DNA of 64,000 bases from Cordylochernes scorpioides (lineage: Eukaryota; Arthropoda; Arachnida; Pseudoscorpiones; Chernetidae). The notes beneath the pieces are model-generated. The model did no database searches, had not been told where the DNA came from, and saw nothing but the letters and a program-made list of their open reading frames with translations. Below are positions 34,010 to 45,840 of the stretch, piece after piece (the first letter of the stretch is position 1; every line of letters starts with the position of its first letter). The stretch is taken from positions 63,674,115-63,738,114 of the forward strand of contig CP092876.1 of the NCBI GenBank assembly GCA_030710605.1, in the 5' to 3' direction. The position numbers and the translations under genes are program-made.

Positions 34010-36300
34010 GACATAGAGAGAGAGAGAATGTGACACGGGGTAAATCGAAGTATCTAACGACAAGAGAACGTTGAACGGGATGAATAGGTGAATATAACAA
34101 CAGAGAGAACGTTTTAGGTGTGTATCGAAGTGTCTAAAGACAGAAAGAACCATATCCGGGGTAATAAAAGTATCTAACGACAGATAAAACACTATACGGG
34201 TTAAATCGAAGTATCTATAGAGACAAAGAGAACGGTATACGTGGTGAATAGAATTATTTAACACAGAGAAAACGTTGAATGGAGTAAATAGAAATAGATA
34301 AAGAGAACGGTGCACGAGGTAAATAGAATTATACAACGACAGCTAAAACGTTATAAGGGAGGAAAAGAATAATCTAACGACAGATATATCGTTATACAAT
34401 GTGAATTAAATAATCTGGCAAATGCTGTACGTGTGAAATAGAAGCATCTAACGACGGCAAAAACGTTGTACGAGGTGATTAGAAGTATCTAACGACAGAG
34501 AAAACGTTGTACGAGGTATATAGAAGTACCTAACGACAGAGAGAAGGTTGTAGGAAGTAAATATAAGTACATACCGACGGGAAGAACGTTGTACGAGGTA
34601 AATAGAAGTATCTATCGACGGGGAGAACGTTGTACGAGGTAAATAGAAGTATCTACTGACGGGGAGAACGTTGTACGAGGTAAATAGAAGTATCTACTGA
34701 CGGGGAGAACGTTGTACGAGGTAAATAGAAGTATCTATCGACGGGGAGAACGTTGTACGAGGCAAATAGAAGTATCTACTGACGGGGAGAACGTTGTACG
34801 AGGTAAATAGAAGTATCTAACGACGGGGAGAACGTTGCACGAGGTAAATAGAAGTATCTATCGACGGGGAGAACGTTGTACGAGGTAAATAGAAGTATCT
34901 ACTGACGGGGAGAACGTTGTACGAGGTAAATAGAAGTATCTAACGACAGAAAGAACGTTATACGAGGAAAATAGAAGTATCTATCGACGGGGAGAACGTT
35001 GTACGAGGTAAATAGAAGTATCTATCGACGGGGAGAACGTTGTACGAGGTAAATAGAAGTATATATCGACGGGGAGAACGTTGTACGAGGTAAATAGAAG
35101 TATCTATCGACGTGGAGAACGTTGTGCGAGGTAAATAGAAGTATCTACTGACGGGGAGAACGTTGTACGAGGTAAATAGAAGTATCTATCGACGGGGAGA
35201 ACGTTGTACGAGGTAAATAGAAGTATCTATCGACGGGGAGAACGTTGTACGAGGTAAATAGAAGTATCTAACGACAGATTTAACGTTGTACGAGGTAAAT
35301 AGAAGTATCTAACGACATATATAGCGTTGTACGGGGTGAATAGAAGTATCTAACGACAGATATAACGTTGTACGGGGTAAATAGAAGTATCTAACGACAA
35401 ATATAACGTTGTACGAGGTAAATAGAAGTATCTAACGAGAGATATAACGTTGTACGAGGTAAATAGAAGTATCTAACGACATATATAGCGTTGTACGGGG
35501 TGAATAGAAGTATCTAACGACAGATATAACGTTGTACGGGGTAAATAGAAGTATCTAACGACAAATATAACGTTGTACGAGGTAAATAGAAGTATCTAAC
35601 GACATATATAGCGTTGTACGAGGTAAATAGAAGTATCTAACGACAGATATAACGTTGTACGAGGTAAATAGAAGTATCTAACGAGAGATATAACGTTGTA
35701 CGAGGTAAATAGAAGTATCTAACGACAGATATAACGTTGTACGGGGTAAATAGAAGTATCTAACGACAGATATAACGTTGTACGGGGTAAATAGAAGTAT
35801 CTAACGAGAGATATAACGTTGTACGAGGTAAATAGAAGTATCTAACGACAGATATAACGTTGTACGAGGTAAATAGAAGTATATAACGACATATATAGCG
35901 TTGTACGGGGTAAATAGAAGTATCTAACGACAGATATAACGTTGTACGAGGTAAATAGAAGTATCTAACGACAGATATAACGTTGTACGAGGTAAATAGA
36001 AGTATCTAACGACAGATATAACGTTGTACGAGGTAAATAGAAGTATCTAACGACAGATATATCGTTGTACGAGGTAAATAGAAGTATCTAACGACATATA
36101 TAGCGTTGTACGAGGTAAATAGAAGTATCTAACGACAGATATAACGTTGTACGGGGTAAATAGAAGTATCTAACGACAGAAAGAGGTAAATAGAAGTGTC
36201 TAACGACAGAAAGAACGTTATAGACGTAAATAGAAGTATCTAGCTACAGAGAGAACGTTATACGATGTGAATATAAATATCTAACAGCGGAGAGAGAGAA
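34010..36300. repeat. 41-bp minisatellite
   Basis: About 54 copies of GTATCTAACGACAGATATAA plus CGTTGTACGAGGTAAATAGAA. The left half (about 34570-35270) is dominated by a variant with CGACGGGGAGAACG, the right half by CGACAGATATAACG, with ACATATATAGCG variants interspersed. This indicates block-wise homogenisation. The edges are degenerate. Confidence 0.96.
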
Positions 36301-36359
36301 CGTGACTCAGGGTAAATAGAAGATATCTAACTACGACAGTGTGGAAGTATCTAACGACC

Positions 36360-36500
36360 TCACCATAAATCTGGCATTGTTTCCCGGCCTCATTAGAGGG
36401 GGGGGGGGGGGGGGCGGCCTTTGTGCCCGAGGACCTCATTACCCGCCGCCCCGCGGGTAGGGAACCAACCTCGCCGGGTAACGGAAGATTTACACCCGCG
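36360..36500. other. GC-rich island with 17-G run
   Basis: An uninterrupted run of 17 G at 36398-36414, then GC-rich non-repetitive sequence containing CCGCCGCCCCGCGGG. It has G-quadruplex potential. No gene is supported. Confidence 0.5.
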
Positions 36501-36823
36501 GAATGTACGTCTTCAACATTTGCATAACTACCCACTCCGGATATTTAAATTCAAGATCCGGAAATAGAATGGGCGACAAAAATGTTTACGTTTATCTGGC
36601 AAGACATATAGCTTTTAAGATTTCAACTTTTATTGTGTTGAAAATGGGTTTATTTATTTACCCGCTCTGTCACCTTTTCAACCACAGGATACATTTTAAG
36701 AAATTTCGAAGTAACTTTTCGATTACAATTTTTTTATTAAACAGCATTGTAATTTCTAAAAATATTACACAAAATTCATTATGTGTAACACTAGAGTTGT
36801 CTGGAAAAGTAGTATTTGGTAGA

Positions 36824-37030
36824 CAATTTAACAATTAAAATAATTTTATTGACATCTTGTCCATACATTTAAAGTGCACAGTCTGTACTATTTTATAAAA
36901 AAGATAAAAATGGATTATATTAACTATGTACAATGAATATAGCGCCTCTGCCAGCGCTGCAGAGTTTGGTGGAGAATCGCCAGTGGGTCTCCAGCGACAT
37001 CACGCATTTCGCGATCTACGTATTTGGTAG
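36824..37030 (-). pseudogene. LINE 3' end fragment (C-terminus plus 3' UTR)
   Basis: The minus strand carries a C-terminal reading with DPLAILHQTLQRW, comparable to DPLIAWSRTLQRR at the end of the 61-64 kb LINE. It is followed by an AT-rich 3' tail ending AATTGTTAAATTGTC. The same tail occurs at 42186-42265 and a related one at 61090-61140. Confidence 0.55.
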
Positions 37031-37239
37031 AGGATCTAAACAGATTTAAAAAAGCGATAAAAATAATTTATATTGTCATAATCCAGTCCCATATGCGGTT
37101 TGCTGGAATTCTCTCAGTCCCATATAAATAAATAGTATAAATAGTCTAATTATAATTCTAATATGTAATCAACAATACATTTATACAAAAATACCTTCTT
37201 ATATAGATAATATTTATATAAATAGTAATATTTACGCTT

Positions 37240-37400
37240 TTTTAACAGGGATGCTCTTGCCATCCTCGCCGCAGCGAAATACAAGATCTACGGCTTCTTT
37301 GTAGGGATGGAGATGGAAGGTGTCAGGGACGAGCTGACAATGTCAAACACATCCCTCCGCAGGTGGTGGAGGCCCCCTGATTCTGATTCTAAATTTTCTT
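37240..37400 (+). pseudogene. LINE C-terminal fragment, plus strand
   Basis: Plus-strand reading DALAILAAAKYKIYGFFVGM then SLRRWWRPP corresponds to the end of the 61-64 kb LINE protein. Upstream is AT-rich sequence, so the copy is 5'-truncated. Confidence 0.6.
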
Positions 37401-38370
37401 TTCCCTCAATCTCTCTAAGCTACAGAGGTTTGAATAAAATTTGTTGTTGTTGTACACTTTTAATATATTCTCATATACAACTATTATATCTAAAAATATG
37501 TTTATCATTTTTTTGCCCACTATAGAAAGTTCTTAAGAAAGATGAACGTGCAGCTCGACGAAATATTGGAATAAAATAATGGTCACATTGATTAAATTGC
37601 AATTGTTTTATTGAAAATTTAGTTGATGAACAGGTTCATTGTTATATGAATTATTTACAATTTATAGATAAACTAGGAAGAAAGTACTTTATTACCAGCA
37701 TAGGAGCAAGCAATGGTTGGCGGAAGCAAAAATCGCATTGGGAAAATCCCCAGAAAAATTCGCTATTTCCGCCCCATTTGTGGATAAAGATTGATGCACA
37801 TAGATGCTTGAATTTCTTTCATTTTCCCCGTGTTCCTCAGGAACAAATAAGTTTCGGTGCCATTGCTCTTTAGGAAATATTTTCATCACCATCTCGGTAT
37901 AAACTCCAACACAATGAATACAAGGTGAAGTGGCATTAAACATTCTATATTAGTAAAAACCTAAAAATGTTTTAAAAGAAAACTATATTTATTTATAAGT
38001 TCTTTCACAGGAATATGTTAGATTACACAAAATTAAAAATACATTTCACTATAAATTTGGCGTCAAAGTGGAGTTAATTCTACTTTTTATTAAAAAATAA
38101 TAGAAAGGCAACCTCTTTCCTATCAAAAATGTAAAAAAACGTTAAAATATTAGGCATAATTTTCTATAAGTTAACAGTCTTATTTTTTTCTTAATTTTCT
38201 TTCTGTATAAATGTTTTTTTGGCCATTCATATATGGATGATCCTATTGATATCATAGTTCAATTTGTCCTTCAACAATTTCTTGAATTGCTGAAGTTCAC
38301 ATTTTACCAAAAGCTCGTGTTGCAAAAGATTCAATATAAAATACCTTCTCTCTATAAATCCTTTTGTTTC
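37401..38370. other. AT-rich spacer
   Basis: Contains overlapping ORFs on both strands at 37646-37943 without recognisable motif. No gene supported. Confidence 0.35.
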
Positions 38371-38399
38371 AATGAAAATATATCAATATTATATTATCA

Positions 38400-38635
38400 T
38401 TTTATCAAAAATTGGAGCGTTTGAAGTCTCTAGCTGTCATTGTGGCAACGAATTCCAGGACTCGAGACACCTCCTGCTGGAATGCCCACTCTTCTTCACC
38501 GCTAGACAACAGACAATAAATAATGTTGTATATCTATATCAATTTGTAAATAGCAGAGAGAATTATCATAGATTTAACTATTTTTGTAAATATATTTATG
38601 ATTTTCTTTCAAACCTGAAAGGCTCAGGTTCCTAA
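38400..38635 (+). pseudogene. LINE C-terminal zinc-knuckle fragment
   Basis: The plus strand reads SCHCGNEFQDSRHLLLECPL, the Cys-Cys-His-Cys motif that follows RNase H in many I/Jockey-type LINEs. It is preceded by AT-rich sequence and followed by a short tail to the stop at 38635. An isolated 3' piece. Confidence 0.6.
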
Positions 38636-39590
38636 TATATATTATTGTTTCTCTTTTTATTTCGATTACTTTTTCTTGTATAATATGTTTATAACTGTTT
38701 CTGTTTTAAAAAATGTAAATCGACGCAATTATCCCTAGCCGAGATATCGCGTTTCGTGTGTTGAAATAAAATAAAATTTAAAAAATGAAATAACAAAATT
38801 TTGTAATTCATTTCCACGTTTTGACGACCTTCAAACCCTCTTTCCAAGAAAAAAAACTATTCTGTCAATGCTTATTTGAAGTAAATCAGTGTAAACACAT
38901 TTAAAACCTGCCTAAAAACTGTATTTTTCACAATATAGTACATTATAAATTTCTATCAATGTCATGGTCATCTTGAAGAGAACTGGGAAGTTTTGATATA
39001 CAGATTATAATAGTAGAGATCTTTATTTCAAGAATTTTACTCCAAAAAATAAAAAAATAAAATGTTTAACAACGAAACAAATTTAATTATACTCTTATGT
39101 ACCTATTTTTTCGTTCAAACTCAAAAATACATTTGTGTTAACTCCCCGATATTTAGATATTAATATGAACGCCCTAAATTATATTTATACAATAACGCGT
39201 TATTATATATGAATATCTAATTGTTGGATCGGTGGTTCAATCAAATTGAGAATAGATTGAAATATATAGGTTTTAATATATCACGAGATTATGCAAGCAG
39301 GTAGTACAAGGGAAGACATAACAGGAAGTGAAAAAGGAGGGTACAGCGCCTCTAGTGGTGATGGTCGGAAGCTCCTCGAATGCCACGTCATCTTGTGACG
39401 TAGGCGCGCTGTATTTTGAAGTAGCACGCGGTTCAGCACTAATTAAAATAGAAAATGTTATATCAAAAGTTGCACTTCTCTCTTTAAAAATACATTAAAA
39501 CAATATATTTCAAGCTATCACAAGAGTACAAAACGTAGAGTTGGTTATAACGAATGAACACAACACCAGTGTCAGCAAAATCAAACACCA
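38636..39590. other. AT-rich spacer
   Basis: No gene recognised. A GC-richer patch at 39340-39435, with GTGACGTAGGCGCGC, is not assignable. Confidence 0.4.
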
Positions 39591-39591
39591 A

Positions 39592-39635
39592 CCTGTATAC
39601 CTTTGGTTTCAGGTTTCGGCCCTCATCAGTACAGG
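39592..39635 (-). ncRNA. Hammerhead ribozyme motif (second family)
   Basis: Minus strand: stem I CCTGTA (39635-39630), CTGATGA, a 1-bp stem II with GGC loop, GAAA (39617-39614), stem III CC...GG with a 10-nt loop closed by A15.1-U16.1, A17, and stem I TACAGG (39597-39592), a perfect 6-bp match. All core bases are present. The very short stem II (GGGCC) suggests a deletion that may weaken activity. Flanks match a second, more decayed copy at 41997-42039. Confidence 0.6.
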
Positions 39636-41210
39636 GGCGGCCTCGATTTCATTACAACCTACTTGTGATTTATTCGTTAACACCAACTTTACGTTTTATA
39701 ATTGGGCGATAACTTAAAATGCATTTTTAAAATACATTTTTAAAGGCAGTTGGGTCACTTTTGGTACATTAACTTCATTCTACTGAACAACTATACATTG
39801 TATATATATTTTTATATATTTGAAGGTGTTATAAAATTACAAAACTATTTTAGATTGAAAATAGAGTATAATATTATGATCATAAATATAGTTTACCTCA
39901 ATATATTAAAAATTTAGAAGCGTAGTTTTCAGAAAAAATATATTCTTAAATTGTAATATATATTTCTATACATAGAAACTAATGAAAAAACAATAGAAAA
40001 AATAAAAGATAAGTGGGTCAGGTGTTGATATTTAAAACTATATAGAAACTAATGTGACATAGAAAGCGAATATTTTATATTTCAGATCGCTAAGCAAATC
40101 TTAAAGGAAATTTCAATATATCATAATTATGTGAAGGGTGGTATTATTAACTATTTGTCTAACTATTAAAATTAGTTCTAACTCTTAAACCAACTTCTTT
40201 TCAAATTGACACTCGGAACGAGAGAAACAACATGCCCGGCTGTCCAATTAATTCTTGCCTTCGAGTCAAATTAAGCCATGACAAATGGATTCCTCGGTGA
40301 AAATTTAATGGCCGACTTAAAAAGTGGCGTTCATTCAATTAAATGTTCGTCTCAGATTGTTGCTAGGATTGAATTAAGTTTTTCTGTCGCCCAGAGATTG
40401 GCTTAGAGTTGCTTTAATACCATATATAGAGAATTGTACACCTTTCTTAACTCGGGTATTAAAACAGCCACTCTGATTGAAATGGTATTAACAAACGCAA
40501 ATTTGTAGGAAATTAGTCATGTGATTAGTTTGGCAAACATTTATTGGTTGATTATTTTTCTTGTTAAGCGTGCGCGACCATCCAAATTAGATTTTCCATT
40601 CCAATCAGAAAAGGATTGCCTAGCTTTACATACTGGCTGAAGGATTAGAGTAGCTGGAAGGGAATATTAAGTTGAGAATTCTAAAGGTTTTACATTTTTT
40701 TGGTCTGAAAGGATTCCTTTTACATTCTAGTGAATAGGTTCCTAGAAAAGTGGTATAATAGGTACTTGATTAAAATATTCTATTTGCCCGCCCAACAATC
40801 TATCTGATATTTAATTAAGAAATTAAAATAATAAACAGACTTCATTTTTGCCACACAATGCCGATACAATATATGAATTAGGTAAATATATTTCTATAGT
40901 CTATAGAGCATATTTACATATTTCACTTAAAATGTACCCCTCTACTGAATTCTATAACAAATTCACACACAGGTTATATAGGAAATTTCGTCTAACACAA
41001 TATCAGAAAGAAATATAGGGATTAAACTGACGAAACTAATGAAAGGGTTTACCACAGATGCCCTCCCTCTTACTATTTTTATTCATTGTAGTATAGGGCC
41101 TGTGTAGGTGGAATAATCTTTCATTAATTATTTATAATTTAAAGATATAGATGGTACTAAGTTGAGGTGATTATATATGGTATTTTGATATATATTAATA
41201 AAAATAAAAA
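39636..41210. other. AT-rich stretch with a unit relic and a possible conserved island
   Basis: 39990-40060 repeats the AAAATAAAAGATAAG...GTCAGGTGTTGAT part of the 350-bp unit. 40200-40620 is non-repetitive, of higher GC, and has four AATTAA-type sites (for example CCAATTAATTC and CAATTAAATG). No genes. Confidence 0.4.
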
Positions 41211-41217
41211 TATATAT

Positions 41218-41853
41218 ATCATATTGCAAAGGATCCTGTCGACTTTCTGTCATATTGAAAATGATCCTGTCGACAAACGGGTTTACTATTGTAACATTGA
41301 GTAAGTCGATGTATGAATAAACTGGCAGTCGTAGTGGTGAGGCGAAGACAGAGAAGCAACGGCAGGGCTAAATGTTAGCACTGAGCGGATCGGAGACATC
41401 CCACGGGACAGAGGTGGAGGCCATGATACAAACCTGGATGCCTGACACCGAGACAAGGAGCGAGAGCCAGAAGCGGCCTGCATAGTTAGACACACTGTAT
41501 CAGACTCTGCGAGCTGACACTGTTGTTTTGACCCCAGGCGGGGTCGCCTATAAAAAGCCCCGGGGGTCGGCTATGTCCTTTTACTTTACCTCATAACTGT
41601 CCCCAGATCCACTGTTTTGATGTTTTTATTTTGCCGTCATTATTTTGAGTTTAATACAAATAAGGATTACACAGGTTATTTTAATAAAGATATAGCATAT
41701 CATACAAAATATGGGGGGTGGTAGCAAATAGGAGCAGTGTATATTTTAATAGGAGGGTATCATTTTAAACTATTTTGACTCTAACTTAACTAATTAGAAG
41801 ATATGTGAACTATACTAACAGTGTTATTATATTCAAATTTAAAATATACTACA
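41218..41853 (-). repeat. Probable solo LTR
   Basis: Flanked by TA-rich sequence on both sides. Two CCTGTCGAC motifs lie at the left end (41228 and 41269), as at the U5 end of the Gypsy LTR on the minus strand. A GC-rich block at 41520-41570 contains CCTATAAAAAGCC on the plus strand, which could be a TATA box but in the other direction. Boundaries and strand are uncertain. Confidence 0.4.
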
Positions 41854-41996
41854 TATATATAGAAATATTTTTCTGGAATATGATATTCATGTACTGAAAG
41901 AAGCATTTCTCTCTTAATCTGTGCATAAGAATGATGCACTGTGCATTATCCTAGTATAAAGAGCCTACAGTTTTGGCAATTCAGATTGAAACTCAA

Positions 41997-42039
41997 CCTG
42001 TATACCATGGTTTCGTGCTTTGGCCATCATCGGTAGAGG
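41997..42039 (-). ncRNA. Decayed hammerhead, relative of 39592-39635
   Basis: Shares CCTGTATACC at one end, GAAA (42014-42011) and GATGA, but the core reads CCGATGA (U4 to C), stem I has one mismatch and stem II does not pair well. Predicted inactive. Confidence 0.4.
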
Positions 42040-42185
42040 AGCGGCTTCGATTTCATAGCCTGCTACGAGAGGGGTTATGAAATCGGTCGAATTTACCAAA
42101 CAGATGTTTGAGCTGGTGAATTGGCAAAGACTGATTTTAAGGCTAGAATACAACAGAAAGGTGAGGGGGGATTTTATACATGTAC

Positions 42186-42265
42186 CTAGACAATTGACAA
42201 TTAAAATAATTTGATTGATATCTTGTCAATACATGCAAAAGTGAACAGTCTGCACTATTTTATTA
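42186..42265 (-). repeat. LINE 3' tail fragment
   Basis: The tail of about 80 bp is nearly the same as at 36824-36900, starting GACAATTGACAATTAAAATA. It is a heavily 5'-truncated insertion of the same LINE family. Confidence 0.55.
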
Positions 42266-43290
42266 ATATAAATATTTAAGTAACTATATAGGTACCCCTA
42301 ACATAATTATGCATGTACATAGAGAGATATCTTTCTCTTGTATAATGCATCAGAACGATATATTATGATAATCATCATAATACCATGATATCTCTTTCCA
42401 CTAACCGGACAAATTTTGAATTTGTAAATTATGTAGATTATTTTTTCGTTCTGGGCCATCTTTTCTGATCCAACTATATGGAATCTCTTTTCGAATCGTC
42501 AACTTATGAGTAATTGATATATTTACTTGTACTACTTTATACTCCATATTTGTGCCCTTCTGGAGCTTTCATCACGTGAATTATATATGTATATGAAATA
42601 CAATATATACTTATTTTGATCGATAACAATTAAAAAATTGGTGTGGTTTCGTCTGATGTGAAATTTCAAAACTCTATTGCATATAATGTTAGAACGTAAC
42701 ATGGCTATTCACGAGCCAGTTGCAATTTCACTCCGCCCAGAATACACTTTAGAACAAATTTCTTTATTTATAAAGGATAATCTAATCACCAAATTCTTAC
42801 TACCTTCAAGTTGGGGAATTGTTTGGTTAAAGAGAGATCACGTCGTCTGGAATAACATCGAAACGAATTGGAGCCAAACTACTAAATCATTAAAATAAAC
42901 TTTCGAATGTTTTCTTTCCTAATTGCTTCGACCAAATTCAAAGTCGGTCGATTCTACAAATTAAAGAGATCCTGGCAGCACAAGACCTTTCACTATCTCG
43001 CTGACGTTAAGGACTTTTTTTTTGCACTAAACCTTTTTGTTTTACTCATCCTGCTTTTATAGAAAAGTATTCAAATTATAACAACATAACATTTTGAAAG
43101 CTATTTCACGAATATTTAAAAATATATTTTATATTAAATACATAATGCACAATTTTCTTTAAATACTTAAGGCTTTAAGAGAATTTATTATTTTTATTCC
43201 TTGTCTCCTTAAAAAAATACATACTATGTAATTAGTTCTCTGAACAAAATTTCACTATTTTGATTCAGACATTCACAATTTTCTTCAAAT
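42266..43290. other. AT-rich spacer
   Basis: The 73-codon ORF at 42677-42898 shows no recognisable motif. No repeat recognised. Confidence 0.35.
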
Positions 43291-43298
43291 ATATATGA

Positions 43299-44184
43299 CT
43301 AGCGGACCCGCCCGGCTTCGCCCGGGTTTTACCCGAGTAAAAGTTTGTCTAACGAATCTCTCGATAAAGTGAACATTTTTTTCCCGGTCCCTTGAAAAAT
43401 ACTCGATAAGTTGAATAAAATCAATATTAATTGGTTCCCTCGGTAATTGGAAGTTAAAGGAATAGTATCTTGCCTTGGAATTGTATCATTATTCTTGTAT
43501 GGATGTACCCGGCTTCGCCCGGGTTTTACCCGAGTAAAGGTTTGTTTAACGAATATCTCGATAAAGTGAACATTTTTTCCCGGTCCCTTGAAAAATACTC
43601 GATAAGTTGAATAAAATCAATATTAATTGGTTCCCTCGGTAATTGGAAGTTAAAGGAATAGTATCTTGCCTTGGAATTGTATCATTATTCTTGTATGGAT
43701 GTACCCGGCTTCGCCCGGGTTTTACCCGAGTAAAGGTTTGTTTAACGAATCTCTCGATAAAGTGAACATTTTTTCCCGGTCCCTTGAAAAAATACTCGAT
43801 AAGTAGAATAAAATCAATATTAATTGGTTCCCTCGGTAATTGGAAGTTAAAGGAATAGTATCTTGCCTTTGAATTGTATCATTATTCTTGTCTCAAATAA
43901 ATTGCCGTGTCATCCTGAATTTTGTCTTTCCTAATTTTCTACATTACAAAATCATCGTATCATCATGATAATATTTAGAGCAGATTGTTGAATTATAACA
44001 GATAAATTAGAATAATTATCTTGATTATTTCTAGGCGAAAAGTTATTTCAAAAATTTTATTTGCTAGAAACCTTCCCAGTACTATACTAAATAACTTCCC
44101 AAAGTTTCATGGCGATCCAATGAGTGGTTTGGTCAGGCATAAAGGACAAACAAACAGACATACATTCATTTTTATATATATAGA
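43299..44184 (-). mobile_element. Helitron-like non-autonomous element with triplicated 3' end
   Basis: Minus strand: 5' A|TC at 44184, continuing TCTATATATATAAAAATG; 3' end with hairpin CCCGGGCGAAGCCGGG, GCGGGTCCG and CTAG|T at 43302-43299. The 3' terminal ~197-bp segment, hairpin included, is present three times (hairpins at about 43311, 43508 and 43704). Nothing is coded; the 66-codon ORF at 44021-44221 crosses the 5' end. Its termini fit arthropod Helitrons, and repeated 3' ends are what rolling-circle read-through would produce. Confidence 0.75.
43303..43895. repeat. ~197-bp tandem triplication of the Helitron 3' end
   Basis: Three near-identical copies from CCCGGCTTCGCCCGGG to ATTGTATCATTATTCTTG; periods 197 and 196 bp. 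Confidence 0.9.
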
Positions 44185-44295
44185 TAAACGTATGTTCGCT
44201 TTAACACACACACATATATGACAAAGGCTGAAATAAATTAGTGATACTATACTCTGGATAGAAAAAAATGGTTTATATAATAATATATATATATA

Positions 44296-44951
44296 TGTGA
44301 TAGTCTGTATATAGGATTATGTACCCTCACCACAATCTATGTATAATGTATCGTCTAAAGTTTTAATAAAAGTTAGGCCTCGCGAGATGGGAAGAAACAA
44401 TGTACAGGTATGCATCATCAAGGAAGTAAAGGTCACTGCCCTGGACCCATAAAACTTAAGTTCAAAGGCCTTTTTCTTCCTGGAGGATTACAATCATTGC
44501 GACAATAGAGGTGCTGAGCCAATCACCTTTAAGTATGACAAATTAATAGCGAATCAACAGAGAGCACGTGTAAGGTCCTCAACAAATGAGAAGTCAAGAG
44601 AGTCGATGACGATTATCTCGGACAAGAAACAAAAAAAAAAGGTAGTTGTCCTTGCTACGAGCTAGGTGTGCTCAACATAGGCTCCAACCAAGGTAGTGTA
44701 CGCTCCACCATGTGAAAGGCCAGCCACCTCCGCCGAACTTTCTCGCAATCGCAGGTCCTATTCTACCCTATTCAGGTGTATTCGTTCTTCCCCTGTGGAA
44801 CCCTTGTGACCCGACCAAGACTGCGCCACCACAACCACCAACCCACCAATCCAACCATCCATCTACCCAACCACACAATTCGACAGAGAATCGACAGCAT
44901 TCCCACAGTGAGTCGACACCCAATTCGACAGTGAGTCGACAGGATTCGACA
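44296..44951 (+). repeat. Probable solo LTR with TCGACA repeats
   Basis: TGTGATAGTC...GGATTCGACA, TG...CA bounded, between (TA)n tracts. The right end contains five or so TCGACA motifs, including GAGTCGACAGGATTCG, like the U5 end of the other LTRs. The Pro/Thr-rich 88-codon ORF at 44712-44978 runs off the element and is not supported. Confidence 0.5.
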
Positions 44952-45299
44952 TATATATTACATCAAAAAATACAATGATTGATATATACTTTTATAAATA
45001 AATATTATTTTATTGATATCAATGATTCAAAATTAGTTATTTTCTCGTCCTTTTCTGAATAAACGACTTTTATATCTATTTAAGAATTAATGTTCGAAAA
45101 ACCTGGCTAACTATTCAAATTTTCCTACATCATAATTTTTTAAAATGAATTTTCTGATGAGAAAAATACGTCATTAAAAGATACCACTCCCATTTTACCA
45201 CTCTTATATTTGTTACCTATATTTCGATTGTAAAAGCGTTTATTTAAATAATATATCACCTTTGTTTATATGCATTTTATGCTTATAATCAAGAGTGAA

Positions 45300-45840
45300 T
45301 TTATCTTTATGTCAATTTATAAAATTGTAGAGAAGTTGTATACGGCGTTTATTATCGGCAGCCTCGAAGGAAAAAATGCTTCAATAGCCCTCTGATCTTG
45401 AAAAGGTTCAATTCCACCAGTGAGTGTAAGTAACCAAACTAGGCTAAGGCCCCATTGGATGTACATGGTAAAACCGCTTTCTTCATGGGAACACATTTTT
45501 ACACTTGCAGAAAAAGCAGTCACTTACTAGCAACCATGTTTATCATGGCCTGTAACTCGTGTAATAGAGGTTTAAAAAACGGTAAATGTGGCAATGTTTG
45601 TTGGGTGAAATTATGATCGTTTCTGCTGGATACGAACTCTTTTCTGAAAGCGTATCGATCATGGTTAGAATATGTTGGCCGATAGCTCCGAAGTCCATTG
45701 TCCCAGGCTCTATTCAGTAGTGGAAGGGACTCTGTGATTCTACCATGAACAAACTGTTTAGATCTGCTATGTTCTGTTTCTGAACAGTAGAATATAGGTC
45801 GTGTCAACACCTTCACATTACTGATCCTCATCAAGTCTCT
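45300..45840 (-). repeat. Unclassified dispersed element, copy 1
   Basis: Two overlapping minus-strand ORFs (45834-45520 and 45523-45317) lie here. The downstream part, with GTTTGGTTACTTACACTC, recurs on the plus strand at 55955-56170, so it is a dispersed repeat. A once-coding LINE 3' part is possible; I do not recognise the protein. Confidence 0.45.

Noticed and set aside
33875..34336. 153-codon minus-strand ORF
   Set aside because: It spans unique spacer and the degenerate edge of the 41-bp array; hydrophobic composition follows from repeat translation.
44712..44978. Pro/Thr-rich 88-codon ORF
   Set aside because: Crosses the end of a probable solo LTR into AT-rich flank; composition reflects the TCGACA repeats.
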